64,000 nucleotides of DNA from CAZJAH01 sp964544155 (GTDB lineage: Bacteria > Bacteroidota > Ignavibacteria > Kapaibacteriales > UBA2268), in NCBI GenBank assembly GCA_964544155.1, contig CAZJAH010000009.1:17019-81018 (forward strand). The letters are read 5' to 3'. The notes beneath the pieces were generated by a model. That model ran no database searches. It was given only the letters and a program-made list of their open reading frames with translations, and was not told where the DNA came from. The position numbers and the translations under genes were made by a program. Of the stretch, positions 44,967-54,031 are shown in pieces (within the stretch, counting starts at the first letter, position 1; each line of letters starts with the position of its first letter).

Positions 44967-47924
44967 ATGGCCTTTAGATTACTCGCAATTATTATTACGA
45001 TTGGATTTTTAAGTGGTTTCAATATGAAAGCTCAGGAAAGCCATGATGATGGATTACCTTTTTTCATGAAACCGGATTTTGTTGAAGATTACAGATCTTG
45101 GCTTGAATTTGGCAATACAAAAAGAAAAATAGCCGGCGATCCTCCAAAGGAATTTTATAAAATAAAACCCGGCCCCGAAACCATTCTGAATTCGACCGGC
45201 GGTTTTGAAATTAAAAATATTTCTAATTTGCAAAGTGCTCAAAATGAAGTGTGGATTGCAGTCAATCCTACAAATCCCCTTAATATTATTGCCGGTTCCA
45301 ATGACTACTTTCACGGTTCCCTTGCTCAAGATTACAAAATGCCGGCATTTGTTACTACTGACGGCGGACAAAATTGGCAGACTACAACACTACCGGCAAA
45401 TTTTGACTTGATCATTAAAACTGAAAACGGTTCGAGTAACCTTGTGTTTGATCCGGGTGTTACTTTCGATTCCCAGGGTAGAGCTTACTACTGCTACGGT
45501 TATACAGTAACCGGCGACGATTCCAAAACTGACGGAGAAAACGGTCTGTTTGTAGGGCGTTCTCTCGATGGGGGGCTCAGTTGGGAAGAAATGCCCTCTA
45601 TAGTTGCAATTGGTGACGGTACGGGTTTCTCAGGCGGAGAATTTCATGATAAATATCTGATAGCAGCTGATGCTAATCCGGATTCACCTTACAGAGATAA
45701 CGTCTATGTTGCCTGGACAAGATTTAAAGCCGGATCGCCATCAAGTATTGTTGTTTCAACAAGTACGGACGGTGGAATGGGCTGGTCTACTCCTTTTCCA
45801 CTTTCGTCAGGTTTTAGTTCGAAACAGTCACCAATGCCGGCTGTAGGCCCTGATGGGACAGTTTATGTTACCTGGAGAAGCGAAAGCAGTGATAAAACAT
45901 CCGCGCTGTTATCCAGATCGACTGACGGCGGTCAAACATGGACTTCAAGCTTATTAGCACAGGAAGTTGTTTCTGTTGGTGTCAGAAATTCACAGTCCGG
46001 CAGGCAGACTTTGCCGGATAAATTAAATCCCATCAGAGTATCATCATATCCTGCAATAGATGTTGACAGATCAAACGGCGAGCGAAACGGCTGGGTCTAT
46101 ATAGTTCAGTGTGGTAAAGACGAACAGGGCAATACAGGATGCTATTTAGCAAGGTCGTCGAATAATGGTGATGACTGGGAAAGGAATTTGCGCGTTGATA
46201 ATGGTGACGGCCAGGGAGATTTATTCTTCCCGGCTATATCAGTTGATCCGGTAAACGGTAATGTTTACGTGGCATATTATTCCTCACAGGACCATGATAA
46301 TAATGACATGATTGATGTTTACGTTGCAATATCAACAGACGGCGGCGAAAACTTTAACCATATAAAAGTGAATGAAACTTCTTTCGGTGCTCGTGGGCTC
46401 GGAGATAATGGTAATTATTACTGGGGCGATTATATCAGCATGGCATCATATAATAATAATATATATCCATGCTGGTGGCAGCCTACACCCGGAGGCGATG
46501 TATTCTGGTCACATGATGTTTATACAGCCCTGCTTTCAACAAATCCGCAGATCGTACAGGATCTTCAGGCTGATAACAATTTCCGTGATCCTCTGTCAGT
46601 TAAACTGACATGGCAGGATCCGGCCAAAGACCTTCTTGGCAACGACCTCGACGGCTTTGAGGTTATTATCCACAGAAATCAGACAGAGATCGGCCGTGTT
46701 GACAAAGGTGTACAATCATACGATGATATGACTGCTGAAAACGGAGAAACTTATGTTTATACTCTATATGTAGAAACACCCGATGGTAGAAGAAGCGGCC
46801 CGACAGAGCTAAGAGTTACCGCGGGCGGAGCTCTTCAGCCAAACGCGCCCTTTATTCTGTCAGGTGTTTCCTCCGAAGATGGTGTAATTATTCGTTGGGA
46901 AAATCCCGCAGAGCATATTGACGGCACTGTTTTCCATGATTTCAAAGCCATTGAAATATATGACATGGATGATAATCTGCTAAAATCAGTAAGTATGGAT
47001 GCCACTTTAGCAGGTCTAGAATCATCAGAATTAATTGAACTGGATACCGAAGCATTCTATGAAATTAAACTGCAGGCTGTAGCAGAAAGAAACGGTACAG
47101 AAACAAGAAGCAACTTCTCTAATTATAAAATTGTCTATTCAGGAGCTCCAGCCACGGATCTAAGCGAAGATTTTGATAATGAGAGTAATCTGGTTCCAAT
47201 GTATTTTAGGGATAGCAATCCCTGGATTGTAATACAAGATGCTAAGACTACATCTCCGCCTAATTGCATAACCGATTCCCCGGATGGTAATTATGAATCA
47301 AATGATAACAATATGTTCATTATGCAGCCGGTTGTTCTCAATGATCAGCATAATTCAATTTCAATCGATCATATGGCTATTATACACAGTAATGATGACG
47401 GTAGAATACTTCTATCTAACGATCACATGAAATCATGGGAACATCTTAAGTGGGTTGATAACAACTCATCAGATAAATTCTCAACAAATTATGAGAGCAG
47501 CCAGTTCGATAATCTGCTCATAAATATTCAGGAATTTCAGGGTGATACTGTTTATTTAGCTTTTGAATTAAATTCTGACGGAGCATTTGAATATGACGGC
47601 TGGTATATAGATAATGTTGAATTATCATCTATAGTTTCAGTTGATGAAGAAGGCCTAATGGCCGGCGCTCATGTGGATGTATATCCTAATCCGGTAACCG
47701 ACGATGCAGCGAAACTGAATATTAAAGTTTCGGCTAACGGTTATGGAAGGATCAATATTTATGATGCTCTTGGTAATAAAGTCAAGGAACTAAACTCGAC
47801 CTACCTTACTTCAGGCATGAATGAAGTAGATCTGGATCTTAGTGAACTTAATTCAGGAGCCTACTATTGCAGAATTAGTATGGATGAAAGCAGTATTTCA
47901 GTACCGGTTATAATCAGAAGATAA
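44967..47924 (+). CDS. T9SS-secreted BNR/Asp-box propeller protein
   Basis: A 985-residue exported protein. Residues 1-23 form a signal peptide. Residues about 60-520 contain a six-bladed propeller with Asp-boxes: TTDGGQNW, SLDGGLSW, STDGGMGW, STDGGQTW, SSNNGDDW and STDGGENF. Fibronectin-like modules follow at about 525-620 and 625-715. A jelly-roll-like region comes next, and the type A sorting domain with VYPNPVTDDA ends at IIRR. The fold is shared with sialidases, but the sialidase Arg triad cannot be assigned, so an exo-glycosidase role is only possible. AGGGTAGAG precedes the ATG. Confidence 0.88.
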   Translation: MAFRLLAIIITIGFLSGFNMKAQESHDDGLPFFMKPDFVEDYRSWLEFGNTKRKIAGDPPKEFYKIKPGPETILNSTGGFEIKNISNLQSAQNEVWIAVNPTNPLNIIAGSNDYFHGSLAQDYKMPAFVTTDGGQNWQTTTLPANFDLIIKTENGSSNLVFDPGVTFDSQGRAYYCYGYTVTGDDSKTDGENGLFVGRSLDGGLSWEEMPSIVAIGDGTGFSGGEFHDKYLIAADANPDSPYRDNVYVAWTRFKAGSPSSIVVSTSTDGGMGWSTPFPLSSGFSSKQSPMPAVGPDGTVYVTWRSESSDKTSALLSRSTDGGQTWTSSLLAQEVVSVGVRNSQSGRQTLPDKLNPIRVSSYPAIDVDRSNGERNGWVYIVQCGKDEQGNTGCYLARSSNNGDDWERNLRVDNGDGQGDLFFPAISVDPVNGNVYVAYYSSQDHDNNDMIDVYVAISTDGGENFNHIKVNETSFGARGLGDNGNYYWGDYISMASYNNNIYPCWWQPTPGGDVFWSHDVYTALLSTNPQIVQDLQADNNFRDPLSVKLTWQDPAKDLLGNDLDGFEVIIHRNQTEIGRVDKGVQSYDDMTAENGETYVYTLYVETPDGRRSGPTELRVTAGGALQPNAPFILSGVSSEDGVIIRWENPAEHIDGTVFHDFKAIEIYDMDDNLLKSVSMDATLAGLESSELIELDTEAFYEIKLQAVAERNGTETRSNFSNYKIVYSGAPATDLSEDFDNESNLVPMYFRDSNPWIVIQDAKTTSPPNCITDSPDGNYESNDNNMFIMQPVVLNDQHNSISIDHMAIIHSNDDGRILLSNDHMKSWEHLKWVDNNSSDKFSTNYESSQFDNLLINIQEFQGDTVYLAFELNSDGAFEYDGWYIDNVELSSIVSVDEEGLMAGAHVDVYPNPVTDDAAKLNIKVSANGYGRINIYDALGNKVKELNSTYLTSGMNEVDLDLSELNSGAYYCRISMDESSISVPVIIRR

Positions 47925-47951
47925 TCAACTCTGAAATAATATAATAATCAT

Positions 47952-47978
47952 AAGGCTGTCCCTAAACGGACAGCCTTT
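47952..47978 (+). terminator. Terminator of the BNR protein gene
   Basis: AAGGCTGTCC, loop CTAAAC and GGACAGCCTT form a 10-bp perfect stem, 27 bases after the stop. The T-run is short (TTTGTT), so efficiency is uncertain. Confidence 0.7.
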
Positions 47979-48104
47979 GTTACTTCTGGCCTAATAACAT
48001 CCCGCGTAAATAACAGTAAGGCGACATCGGACGGGTATAAGATTCAGCGGATTTTATGCCCCAAAACAAAATTTTATTGTTACATTCTCAAAAATGAATA
48101 TTTA

Positions 48105-48193
48105 CCTGCGGATAATCATACAGTACATCCGCTTTAGCATCCTGTTTAGCAGCCGTGACCTACCAGGGCTTCGAGATCCCGGGGCACCGCAGG
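48105..48193. repeat. Nested inverted repeats in a 476-base gene-free region
   Basis: CCTGCGG (48105-48111) pairs with CCGCAGG (48187-48193), and inside it GCGGAT (48108-48113) pairs with ATCCGC (48127-48132). A further GC-rich hairpin, CCAGGG with CCCGGG-like sequence, lies at about 48163-48183. TTTAGCA occurs twice (48134-48140 and about 48145-48151). The segment is GC-richer than the surrounding 47979-48401, which otherwise shows only short open frames on either strand. No tRNA, SRP RNA or riboswitch pattern fits. It may be a structured RNA, a relic or a repeat element. Confidence 0.4.
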
Positions 48194-48401
48194 CATACCT
48201 TTTGTTTTATGCAACTGTGCGCAGGACCCTGTACTCAGAATAATGTTTCGGCCATGTAATTTGTATAATTCACGGTCAAATTAACATTAAATTCTGTGAA
48301 TTATTTATCCAATAATGGCCAATACGGTTATGCTTTGGAAGGTTTTTTTTAAAAAAATAAAAATATTCTGAAACCAAAATGTCTTTCCCGTGTCATTATA
48401 A

Positions 48402-49463
48402 ATGAAAGCACAAAAGAAATTTACGATAAGTAGCGCGGAAATGACATCAGAAGTAAAAAATAAGATTGAGTCCATAGTTTTTGCTGTGGCAATAATAATT
48501 ATCCTGGCATTTTTAGCCATTGGCTGTGACGTCTGCGATAGCGGCGTCGGCAGCAATGCCGGTGATATGATATATTTTTCCGCCGTCAGCCTTAATGGTG
48601 ATTCCACAGCTGTATATACCATAATGCCTAATGGAAGAGACACCCGCGAAATAGCTCCGGAAGGGATGATCTTTTCCCCTCCGTCTAAAAGCGGAAAAAT
48701 CGTTTATTTGAGTGCCGGTGCTATTGTTCTGGCTAATATTGACGGAAGCGAAAAAGAAATTATATATGATGGCAACGTATATATTCCAGGCGAACCCATA
48801 ATTTCTCCCGATGGTGGTATCGTCGCGTTCAAAGGCGGGGATGGCAGGCTGCTTTTATTAAAACCCGGATTTACTTTAATAAGTCTTACAGGAATTTTAG
48901 CAGGTAATACCATTCCCGCCTTTTCTTATTCTGGTAAATATCTGGCGTTCTTAGAAAACAACGGCATGAACCATATCCTGAAGGTTATTGATACTGATAA
49001 TCCCGACCGCGTGATACTTAGCAGGACTTATCCGCATCAGGGCGATAAAAAGATCAGGATAAGCAGCTCCGGAACGGCAAATGAGATTTGTTTTTCCTGG
49101 GATAACAGTAATAGCGGAAATATCAGCCATATTTCACTTCCCTCAGGAGATGAAACAAGATTAGAAGATCCGGCTATTGGCGCTAAATCACCATTTTTCA
49201 TGGATGATAAAGGTATGATAGGATTTGTCAGCAACGATAATTCTCTTTGGCAGACCACACTTGGAAATAATTTTAACAGGCTGATAGCCGGCGATCCCGG
49301 TATTGAAATCAACAACCCGGAATATAACAGATTTAACCAAAAAATAATATACTGTAAATCAAATGAAAGTCAGAATTACGGAGTCCTATACTCATTTGAT
49401 ATAAATACTAAAACTGAGAATATCTTATTTGCAAATGCTTTCAGTGGATACTGGAGAGAATAG
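48402..49463 (+). CDS. TolB-like beta-propeller lipoprotein
   Basis: A 353-residue protein. The N-terminal 31 residues are charged, followed by a hydrophobic helix and the lipobox LAIGC at about 38-42. A start at 48441 would give a shorter, more usual signal, so the first ATG is uncertain. Strands such as IYFSAVSLNGDSTAVYTIMPNG, PIISPDGGIVAFKGGDGRLLLL and FSYSGKYLAFLENNG match WD40-like/TolB propeller blades. It is the first gene of an operon with an ECF sigma factor (5-base gap). It may sense or bind envelope proteins. Confidence 0.8.
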   Translation: MKAQKKFTISSAEMTSEVKNKIESIVFAVAIIIILAFLAIGCDVCDSGVGSNAGDMIYFSAVSLNGDSTAVYTIMPNGRDTREIAPEGMIFSPPSKSGKIVYLSAGAIVLANIDGSEKEIIYDGNVYIPGEPIISPDGGIVAFKGGDGRLLLLKPGFTLISLTGILAGNTIPAFSYSGKYLAFLENNGMNHILKVIDTDNPDRVILSRTYPHQGDKKIRISSSGTANEICFSWDNSNSGNISHISLPSGDETRLEDPAIGAKSPFFMDDKGMIGFVSNDNSLWQTTLGNNFNRLIAGDPGIEINNPEYNRFNQKIIYCKSNESQNYGVLYSFDINTKTENILFANAFSGYWRE

Positions 49464-49468
49464 TTTTT

Positions 49469-50041
49469 ATGCCAAATAACGGAATGGATAAATATAGTGA
49501 CGCTGAACTTGTAGAACTCCTGCAGGGGAAAAAAAAAGTGGCCGAAGCTGCTTTTGCCGAGCTGTATTCACGCTATTCGAACAGTATTTATGCCTATTGC
49601 CTTAAAATTATCGGCAATAGCGATGACGCAAGTGATATATACCAGGATGCCATGGTAAAATTCTATGAATCCTGTAAAAATAATTATGACATAACTAATG
49701 TACGCGGGCTTATGGTCACTATCGCCCGCAGACTGTGTATTAACTATTTAAGGGATAATAAGTTAAAAAATAAGAACATTAGTATCGAAGATTATTTAGG
49801 CGGCGTCGATGATGTTAAATATGAGGATAAAGAACTGTTGCAGATTATTTCAAAATGCCTAAGCGATATGGATTTTGAATACAGAGAAGCATTCGTTCTC
49901 AGAAATTATCACGGATATAGTTATAAGGAAATGGCAGAGATTACGGGCGAACAGCTTACGACAATTAAAACGAGGGCATGGAGGGCCAAAGAACAACTTA
50001 AAGAGCTTATTGCTCCATATTTTGAAGATTATAAAAAATAA
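49469..50041 (+). CDS. ECF-type RNA polymerase sigma factor
   Basis: A 190-residue sigma-70 family protein with only regions 2 and 4. Region 2 spans about 20-95, with AFAELYSRYSNSIYAYCLKI and DIYQDAMVKFYES. Region 4 spans about 130-182, with REAFVLRNYHGYSYKEMAEI, TTIKTRAWRAKEQLKEL as the helix-turn-helix. This is the structure of ECF factors that are held by an anti-sigma partner. Its gene lies 5 bases after the propeller lipoprotein and 16 before the anti-sigma-like gene at 50058, so the partner is clear from context. Confidence 0.92.
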   Translation: MPNNGMDKYSDAELVELLQGKKKVAEAAFAELYSRYSNSIYAYCLKIIGNSDDASDIYQDAMVKFYESCKNNYDITNVRGLMVTIARRLCINYLRDNKLKNKNISIEDYLGGVDDVKYEDKELLQIISKCLSDMDFEYREAFVLRNYHGYSYKEMAEITGEQLTTIKTRAWRAKEQLKELIAPYFEDYKK

Positions 50042-50057
50042 AGATGGAATATTTAAA

Positions 50058-51398
50058 ATGTCTTACGAAGAATTAATTCACGAATATCTGGATGAAGGCC
50101 TTGACGCAACACGAGAGCACGCCCTATTCGCGAAGCTTGCCGGGGATACCTCGCTCAGGGCTGAATTCAACAAACAGATGAAGCTGCAGAACCTGGCTTT
50201 GCTCGATATGCATAGCATAAGCGCTCCGCCGGAAGCAACTTCCGCTATTTTTAACCGCATAGGATTCGATATGCCTGGAAGCGATTCCCAGGGCAAGGCC
50301 GGAAGCTTTTTGAAGAAATATACCGGCTGGCTTAGCGCACTGCTCTTGCTGCTGATAGCCGGCGGATGGTGGCTGGCTGATGGCTTCAGCGGCGGCAAAT
50401 TGGCTGACGATAGCACTGCTGATAACCCTGCTCCGTTTATAGGCTCTTATGAAGTGAACGAAGCTGCATCAGAAAATCAAACTTCAAAAGCAGGCCTTTC
50501 TGATAAAGAAGCCGCTTCTAAATATGAGGCCAATGGCGGTGGTATCGCTGCACGCAACGGCGTTGGCCCGGATGGGAGCAGGGCTTCATCCTCCGGCGCG
50601 CTTAATACCGGCTTTGCTTCATCAGCCCGGAATACAGGAACTCCCGCGCAGGACGCCCGGCAGGTTTCATCCTTTAATAAATCTCTATCCTTGAACGGCG
50701 CTGCTAATTATGGCGCTGCCAATTCGAATGAAAGTAATTACCGGAATATAAGCCAAATGTCGCCGGTTGACGGAATGACAGCTTTTAACTCAGAAGCTGT
50801 TTATAACAAAACTTACATTAGCGGCAGAGGACTGAATGCTCAGGGTATTACTGATAATCTGCCGGCTACATACGGTTCAGAATACCAGAGTGGTTATGAC
50901 ATTTCCGGGAAACCTGGGAAGTACAGTGTGCAGATATTTAGGTTTAGTCCGGCCCGCGAGTTGAGAACTGATATAGCGACATCCGACGATGCTTTTTACA
51001 ATTACTTTACAATAGGATTATACTATAATCTCAGCAGAAACTGGTCAGTAGGTATAGAAGGCGGCAAAGAGCCTTTCTACCAGGAATTTCCACTCACAAA
51101 GAATAATGTGGAATATACACGTTCACAGAGGCCGTCACTAATTTACGCCGGTGTAGCCGCAAGTTATAAGATCAGAGAGCTTGGTTTTGATAATTTATAT
51201 CCCCTTATTTCAGGTTCTGTTTCTTATACTAGCAACGGCCCGTACTTCAGGTTTAGGCCAGCTCTTGAATGGAGTATTTTGCCAATGGCTGATATAAGGC
51301 TTGGTATTGATTACGGAATTTTATATTATAATATTGAAGGTACTCTGTATAACAGCTCGAGATTGGGTATTAATTACGGAGTTAATATTAACTTTTAA
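50058..51398 (+). CDS. Putative anti-sigma factor fused to an outer-membrane-barrel-like domain
   Basis: A 446-residue protein; I start at the ATG at 50058, since an upstream frame overlaps the sigma gene. Residues about 1-85 are helical (YEELIHEYLDEGLDATREHA) and resemble anti-sigma N-termini, without the zinc HxxxCxxC motif. A transmembrane helix lies at about 93-110 (LSALLLLLIAGGWWLAD). A Ser/Ala/Asn-rich linker follows to about 285. Residues 288-446 alternate aromatic strands (YFTIGLYYNLSRNWSVGIEGG, YAGVAASYKI) and end INYGVNINF, like an outer-membrane barrel. If both ends insert as predicted, the protein spans both membranes. Confidence 0.75.
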   Translation: MSYEELIHEYLDEGLDATREHALFAKLAGDTSLRAEFNKQMKLQNLALLDMHSISAPPEATSAIFNRIGFDMPGSDSQGKAGSFLKKYTGWLSALLLLLIAGGWWLADGFSGGKLADDSTADNPAPFIGSYEVNEAASENQTSKAGLSDKEAASKYEANGGGIAARNGVGPDGSRASSSGALNTGFASSARNTGTPAQDARQVSSFNKSLSLNGAANYGAANSNESNYRNISQMSPVDGMTAFNSEAVYNKTYISGRGLNAQGITDNLPATYGSEYQSGYDISGKPGKYSVQIFRFSPARELRTDIATSDDAFYNYFTIGLYYNLSRNWSVGIEGGKEPFYQEFPLTKNNVEYTRSQRPSLIYAGVAASYKIRELGFDNLYPLISGSVSYTSNGPYFRFRPALEWSILPMADIRLGIDYGILYYNIEGTLYNSSRLGINYGVNINF

Positions 51399-51409
51399 TT
51401 ACTTAAGAA

Positions 51410-52072
51410 TTGAAATTCCGGATAATTATATTTCTTATGACCGGCATTTTGCTCGCCGGATGCGAGTGTGTGCGTGAATTGGATACTCCCGTGGACATAG
51501 TTCCGGAAGATTTTGCCAACGTGGCTTTTATCAATTCAGTGCCCGGTTCAGGATCTTTAAAAGTAGAGGCAGAAGGCCTTGAAGCCGTTGACGGGGCGTC
51601 ATTTACGGAAAATAATATAGATTATGAAGAATTCGCCGCCGGAACCCCTGCTATAAGTGTTGAGGATGCTTCAGGTAAAATACTTTTTAACGGCCTGGCT
51701 GAATTTGAAAAAGCCAGATTATACTCAGCTGTTTTATACAGGAATATTTTTTATAATGATCTCATGATATTTAATGATCAGGGCATCCGCCCCGGATCCT
51801 GCCGCCTTATTAATACTCTTAACGAAACAGCCGAAGTAGAAGTATCATCCGGCGGTATCACTTTGGCAGATTCTTTACTCGATCACGGTGGAAATATACT
51901 GTTAGGCCCTAAAGAAAACGGCTATACCATTAAATTAAAAATAGCGGGCTCTTTAAAGCCCGCCTCTGAATATTCTATACAAAAAGCTAACGCTTACCTG
52001 AAAAATATCATTATTATCATCAATAATGAAGAACTGAGCATCAGGGAAGCAGACTGCAGCCTGCCCGGTTAA
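51410..52072 (+). CDS. DUF4397-like lipoprotein
   Basis: A 220-residue protein that starts at TTG at 51410 with MKFRIIIFLMTGILLAGC, a lipoprotein signal with LLAGC at 14-18. The mature part has FANVAFINSVPGSGSLKVEAEG, then IFNDQGIRPGSCRLINTLNETAEVEV, the paired Ig-like repeats seen in DUF4397 surface proteins (VRFINASPD type). It is the last cistron of the sigma-factor operon, 11 bases after the fusion gene. It may sit at the cell surface; the role is unknown. Its last 4 bases overlap the stop of the converging barrel gene. Confidence 0.75.
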   Translation: MKFRIIIFLMTGILLAGCECVRELDTPVDIVPEDFANVAFINSVPGSGSLKVEAEGLEAVDGASFTENNIDYEEFAAGTPAISVEDASGKILFNGLAEFEKARLYSAVLYRNIFYNDLMIFNDQGIRPGSCRLINTLNETAEVEVSSGGITLADSLLDHGGNILLGPKENGYTIKLKIAGSLKPASEYSIQKANAYLKNIIIIINNEELSIREADCSLPG

Positions 52073-52689
52073 AAATTGCCGCCGAACTTAAAGGTAAGCG
52101 CTCCGCTTAAGCCCGATAAATCGCTATCCTCTAGTCCGTGATAATTATCCACACCGGATACAAACCTGTAGCTGCCGCCGATGCCTACCTTCATCCATTT
52201 AAACATATTAACCTCGAAATTCACTGAAGGCTCAAGCACAAAAAAGCTGTCACTGCCGTAGCGGTCGTAATCATCTTCAACATCATCACCAAATTCAAAT
52301 TCATCGTGGTACTGTACCGCTCCCCAGCCAACATGCAGCATAGTTGAAAAATGGTATGCTTTATCGGCATTATGAATGTACTCGAAATTCAGCCCGCCAT
52401 AGCCCATTGTCAGGTAAACATCTCTCCGCTCGTCAAGAAAATCGATTTGTTCCTTGATGTTCATTGTGCTGAGGCCCCAGCCTCCTCCGCCGATAGCAAT
52501 GGATTTATTTATAACCACCGCGCCGCGCCCGCCAATCATCAGCCCTGGCTCGCCATTCAATGAAGTAACCCCGATAACCGGGCCTCCGAAACCGCCTATC
52601 GTCACATCGCCGTCACCGAATAATGTTTCCTGCGCGAATGCCGCCGCGGGCATAAGGCAGATTGCCATAATCAAAATCAATTTCCTCAT
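52069..52689 (-). CDS. Outer-membrane barrel-like protein
   Basis: A 206-residue exported protein. I start at the ATG at 52689, preceded by GGCGGAG, with a signal peptide MRKLILIMAICLMPAAAFAQ; an earlier ATG 30 bases upstream lacks support. The body has glycine-rich strands (TIGGFGGPVIGVTSLNGE, GLMIGGRGAVVINKSIAIGGGG) and amphipathic strands (AYHFSTMLHVGWGAVQYHD), and it ends LTFKFGGNF with a terminal Phe. This suggests a small eight-strand barrel. Cargo is unknown. It faces the sigma operon and is the last gene before YibE/F on the same strand. Confidence 0.75.
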   Translation of the reverse strand: MRKLILIMAICLMPAAAFAQETLFGDGDVTIGGFGGPVIGVTSLNGEPGLMIGGRGAVVINKSIAIGGGGWGLSTMNIKEQIDFLDERRDVYLTMGYGGLNFEYIHNADKAYHFSTMLHVGWGAVQYHDEFEFGDDVEDDYDRYGSDSFFVLEPSVNFEVNMFKWMKVGIGGSYRFVSGVDNYHGLEDSDLSGLSGALTFKFGGNF

Positions 52690-52822
52690 TTTCTCCGCCT
52701 GAAATATCTTTTTAAACAAATAGTAACTTCTTAATGCACACTACGGCAATAGAGAAAAAATGTTCTGATTAAAATCCGTTATTAGCATTAATTTGTGAAA
52801 AATATCTGATTACAAAAAGCGG

Positions 52823-53950
52823 CTATTTCTTTGTGTAGATGTATCCGCCGATTATGGCAGTAATTGGCGCGACGAGAACCAGTCCGAAACTCCCGACAAG
52901 CGTATGCAGAATTTCCGCCGCAATATAGTTTGTGTTGAATATGGAGACCATGGGTGTGCCTTTTGCCATAAATACCATAAAAACAAACATGAAGCTTCCG
53001 GAGTAGGCAAAAAGCAGAGTTGTCGTCATTGTGCCGATCACAGGGTAAGCTATGTGGAAACCTGATTTAATCAGCTCAGCAGTGGTCATTTCAGGCTTTT
53101 TGAGTATCAGTTCATTTTGTGATGCCGAAATATCCATGGCGACATCCATTACGGCTCCGGCCGCTGAAATAAATATTGCCGAAATAAAAATTGCAGATAA
53201 GTCAAGATTCATAAACCCCGCGTATAGCAAGGTTTCGGAATATTCTAACACCGTACCTGGGATTCTAAAAAAATGCCCGAATATAAGCGCCATCAGCGTC
53301 GTTATGCCTATTCCGGCTATCGATCCGGATAGCGCCACAGCGCCTTTTTTTCCAAAGCCGGTAATAAGCAGAATGATTACAGCAGTAACAGCAGATACAA
53401 TAACAAATGAAAGCAGAAGTGGCTGCCAGCCTTTAAGAAATAGTGGAATTAAAAGCTTCCAAATAGCCAGCGCTGTAAATACAAATGAGAGCAGGGCCTT
53501 AAAGCCTGTCCATCTTGCGAATCCTATGAGAAATATTGCAAATAGAAAAAATAGTATGTAGATTACATCTATACGGTAAAGGTCATCAGCGCGTGCTTCT
53601 ATTATGTCACCGGATTTGCCCCTTTTAATGACAGCCAGAACATCATCGCCGGTTTTAAATAGTTTGTCAATCTTCATCTGGCCCATAAGCACATTTTCGG
53701 CTTTAAGCGTATCGCCCTTGTACCTGCCTGATTTAACAAGCAGTGTAACTTCCTGGGTTCCAACAGTAACTAGTCCATGAACAGAAATATCAGAATTATC
53801 TGCGTCGATTACCTCGGCTTTTTCCCTGTCTGTGGACTCAGTAAGATTTGGATTTTCGAATCCCGTAGGAATATACCAGAGAATGGCCGAAAAACTTGAA
53901 ATTACTATAGCAAAGGCAATATTGAGTTTGTTATTTCGAATTGCATTCAT
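52823..53950 (-). CDS. YibE/F family membrane protein
   Basis: A 375-residue inner-membrane protein. One N-terminal helix precedes a periplasmic domain with IDADNSDISVHGLVTVG and YKGDTLKAENVLMGQMKIDKLF, typical of YibE/F. Seven or eight helices follow, with FARWTGFKALLSFVFTALAIWKLL and TTTLLFAYSGSFMFVFMVF, and the motif AGAVMDVAMDISASQNEL as in family members. The function is not established; some members are linked to membrane protein biology. It stands in the same direction as the alkaline phosphatase upstream, separated by that gene's terminator. Confidence 0.88.
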   Translation of the reverse strand: MNAIRNNKLNIAFAIVISSFSAILWYIPTGFENPNLTESTDREKAEVIDADNSDISVHGLVTVGTQEVTLLVKSGRYKGDTLKAENVLMGQMKIDKLFKTGDDVLAVIKRGKSGDIIEARADDLYRIDVIYILFFLFAIFLIGFARWTGFKALLSFVFTALAIWKLLIPLFLKGWQPLLLSFVIVSAVTAVIILLITGFGKKGAVALSGSIAGIGITTLMALIFGHFFRIPGTVLEYSETLLYAGFMNLDLSAIFISAIFISAAGAVMDVAMDISASQNELILKKPEMTTAELIKSGFHIAYPVIGTMTTTLLFAYSGSFMFVFMVFMAKGTPMVSIFNTNYIAAEILHTLVGSFGLVLVAPITAIIGGYIYTKK

Positions 53951-53981
53951 AATATTTTACTGAGTAAAAATCATGGTCATC

Positions 53982-54009
53982 AAAAAACCGCGCGGGCACT
54001 AACCCGCGC
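53982..54009 (-). terminator. Terminator of the alkaline phosphatase gene
   Basis: GCGCGGG, loop TTAGTG and CCCGCGC form a 7-bp perfect stem on the minus strand, followed by GG and six Ts. It is 22 bases after the phosphatase stop. Confidence 0.85.
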
Positions 54010-54031
54010 AGATGTTAAAATAACTTTCAAA

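Noticed and set aside
44967..47924. Calling the BNR protein a sialidase
   Set aside because: Asp-boxes occur in many propellers, and the catalytic Arg triad, Tyr and Asp could not be assigned.
48105..48193. Possible long-arm tRNA from the 7-bp outer stem and 89-base length
   Set aside because: No T-arm with the TTCRA loop directly before the 3' stem and no D-arm or anticodon arm could be fitted on either strand.
49875..50057. N-terminal extension of the anti-sigma-like gene into the sigma gene
   Set aside because: It overlaps the sigma region 4 in another frame and has Lys/Arg-rich shadow composition; the ATG at 50058 fits better.
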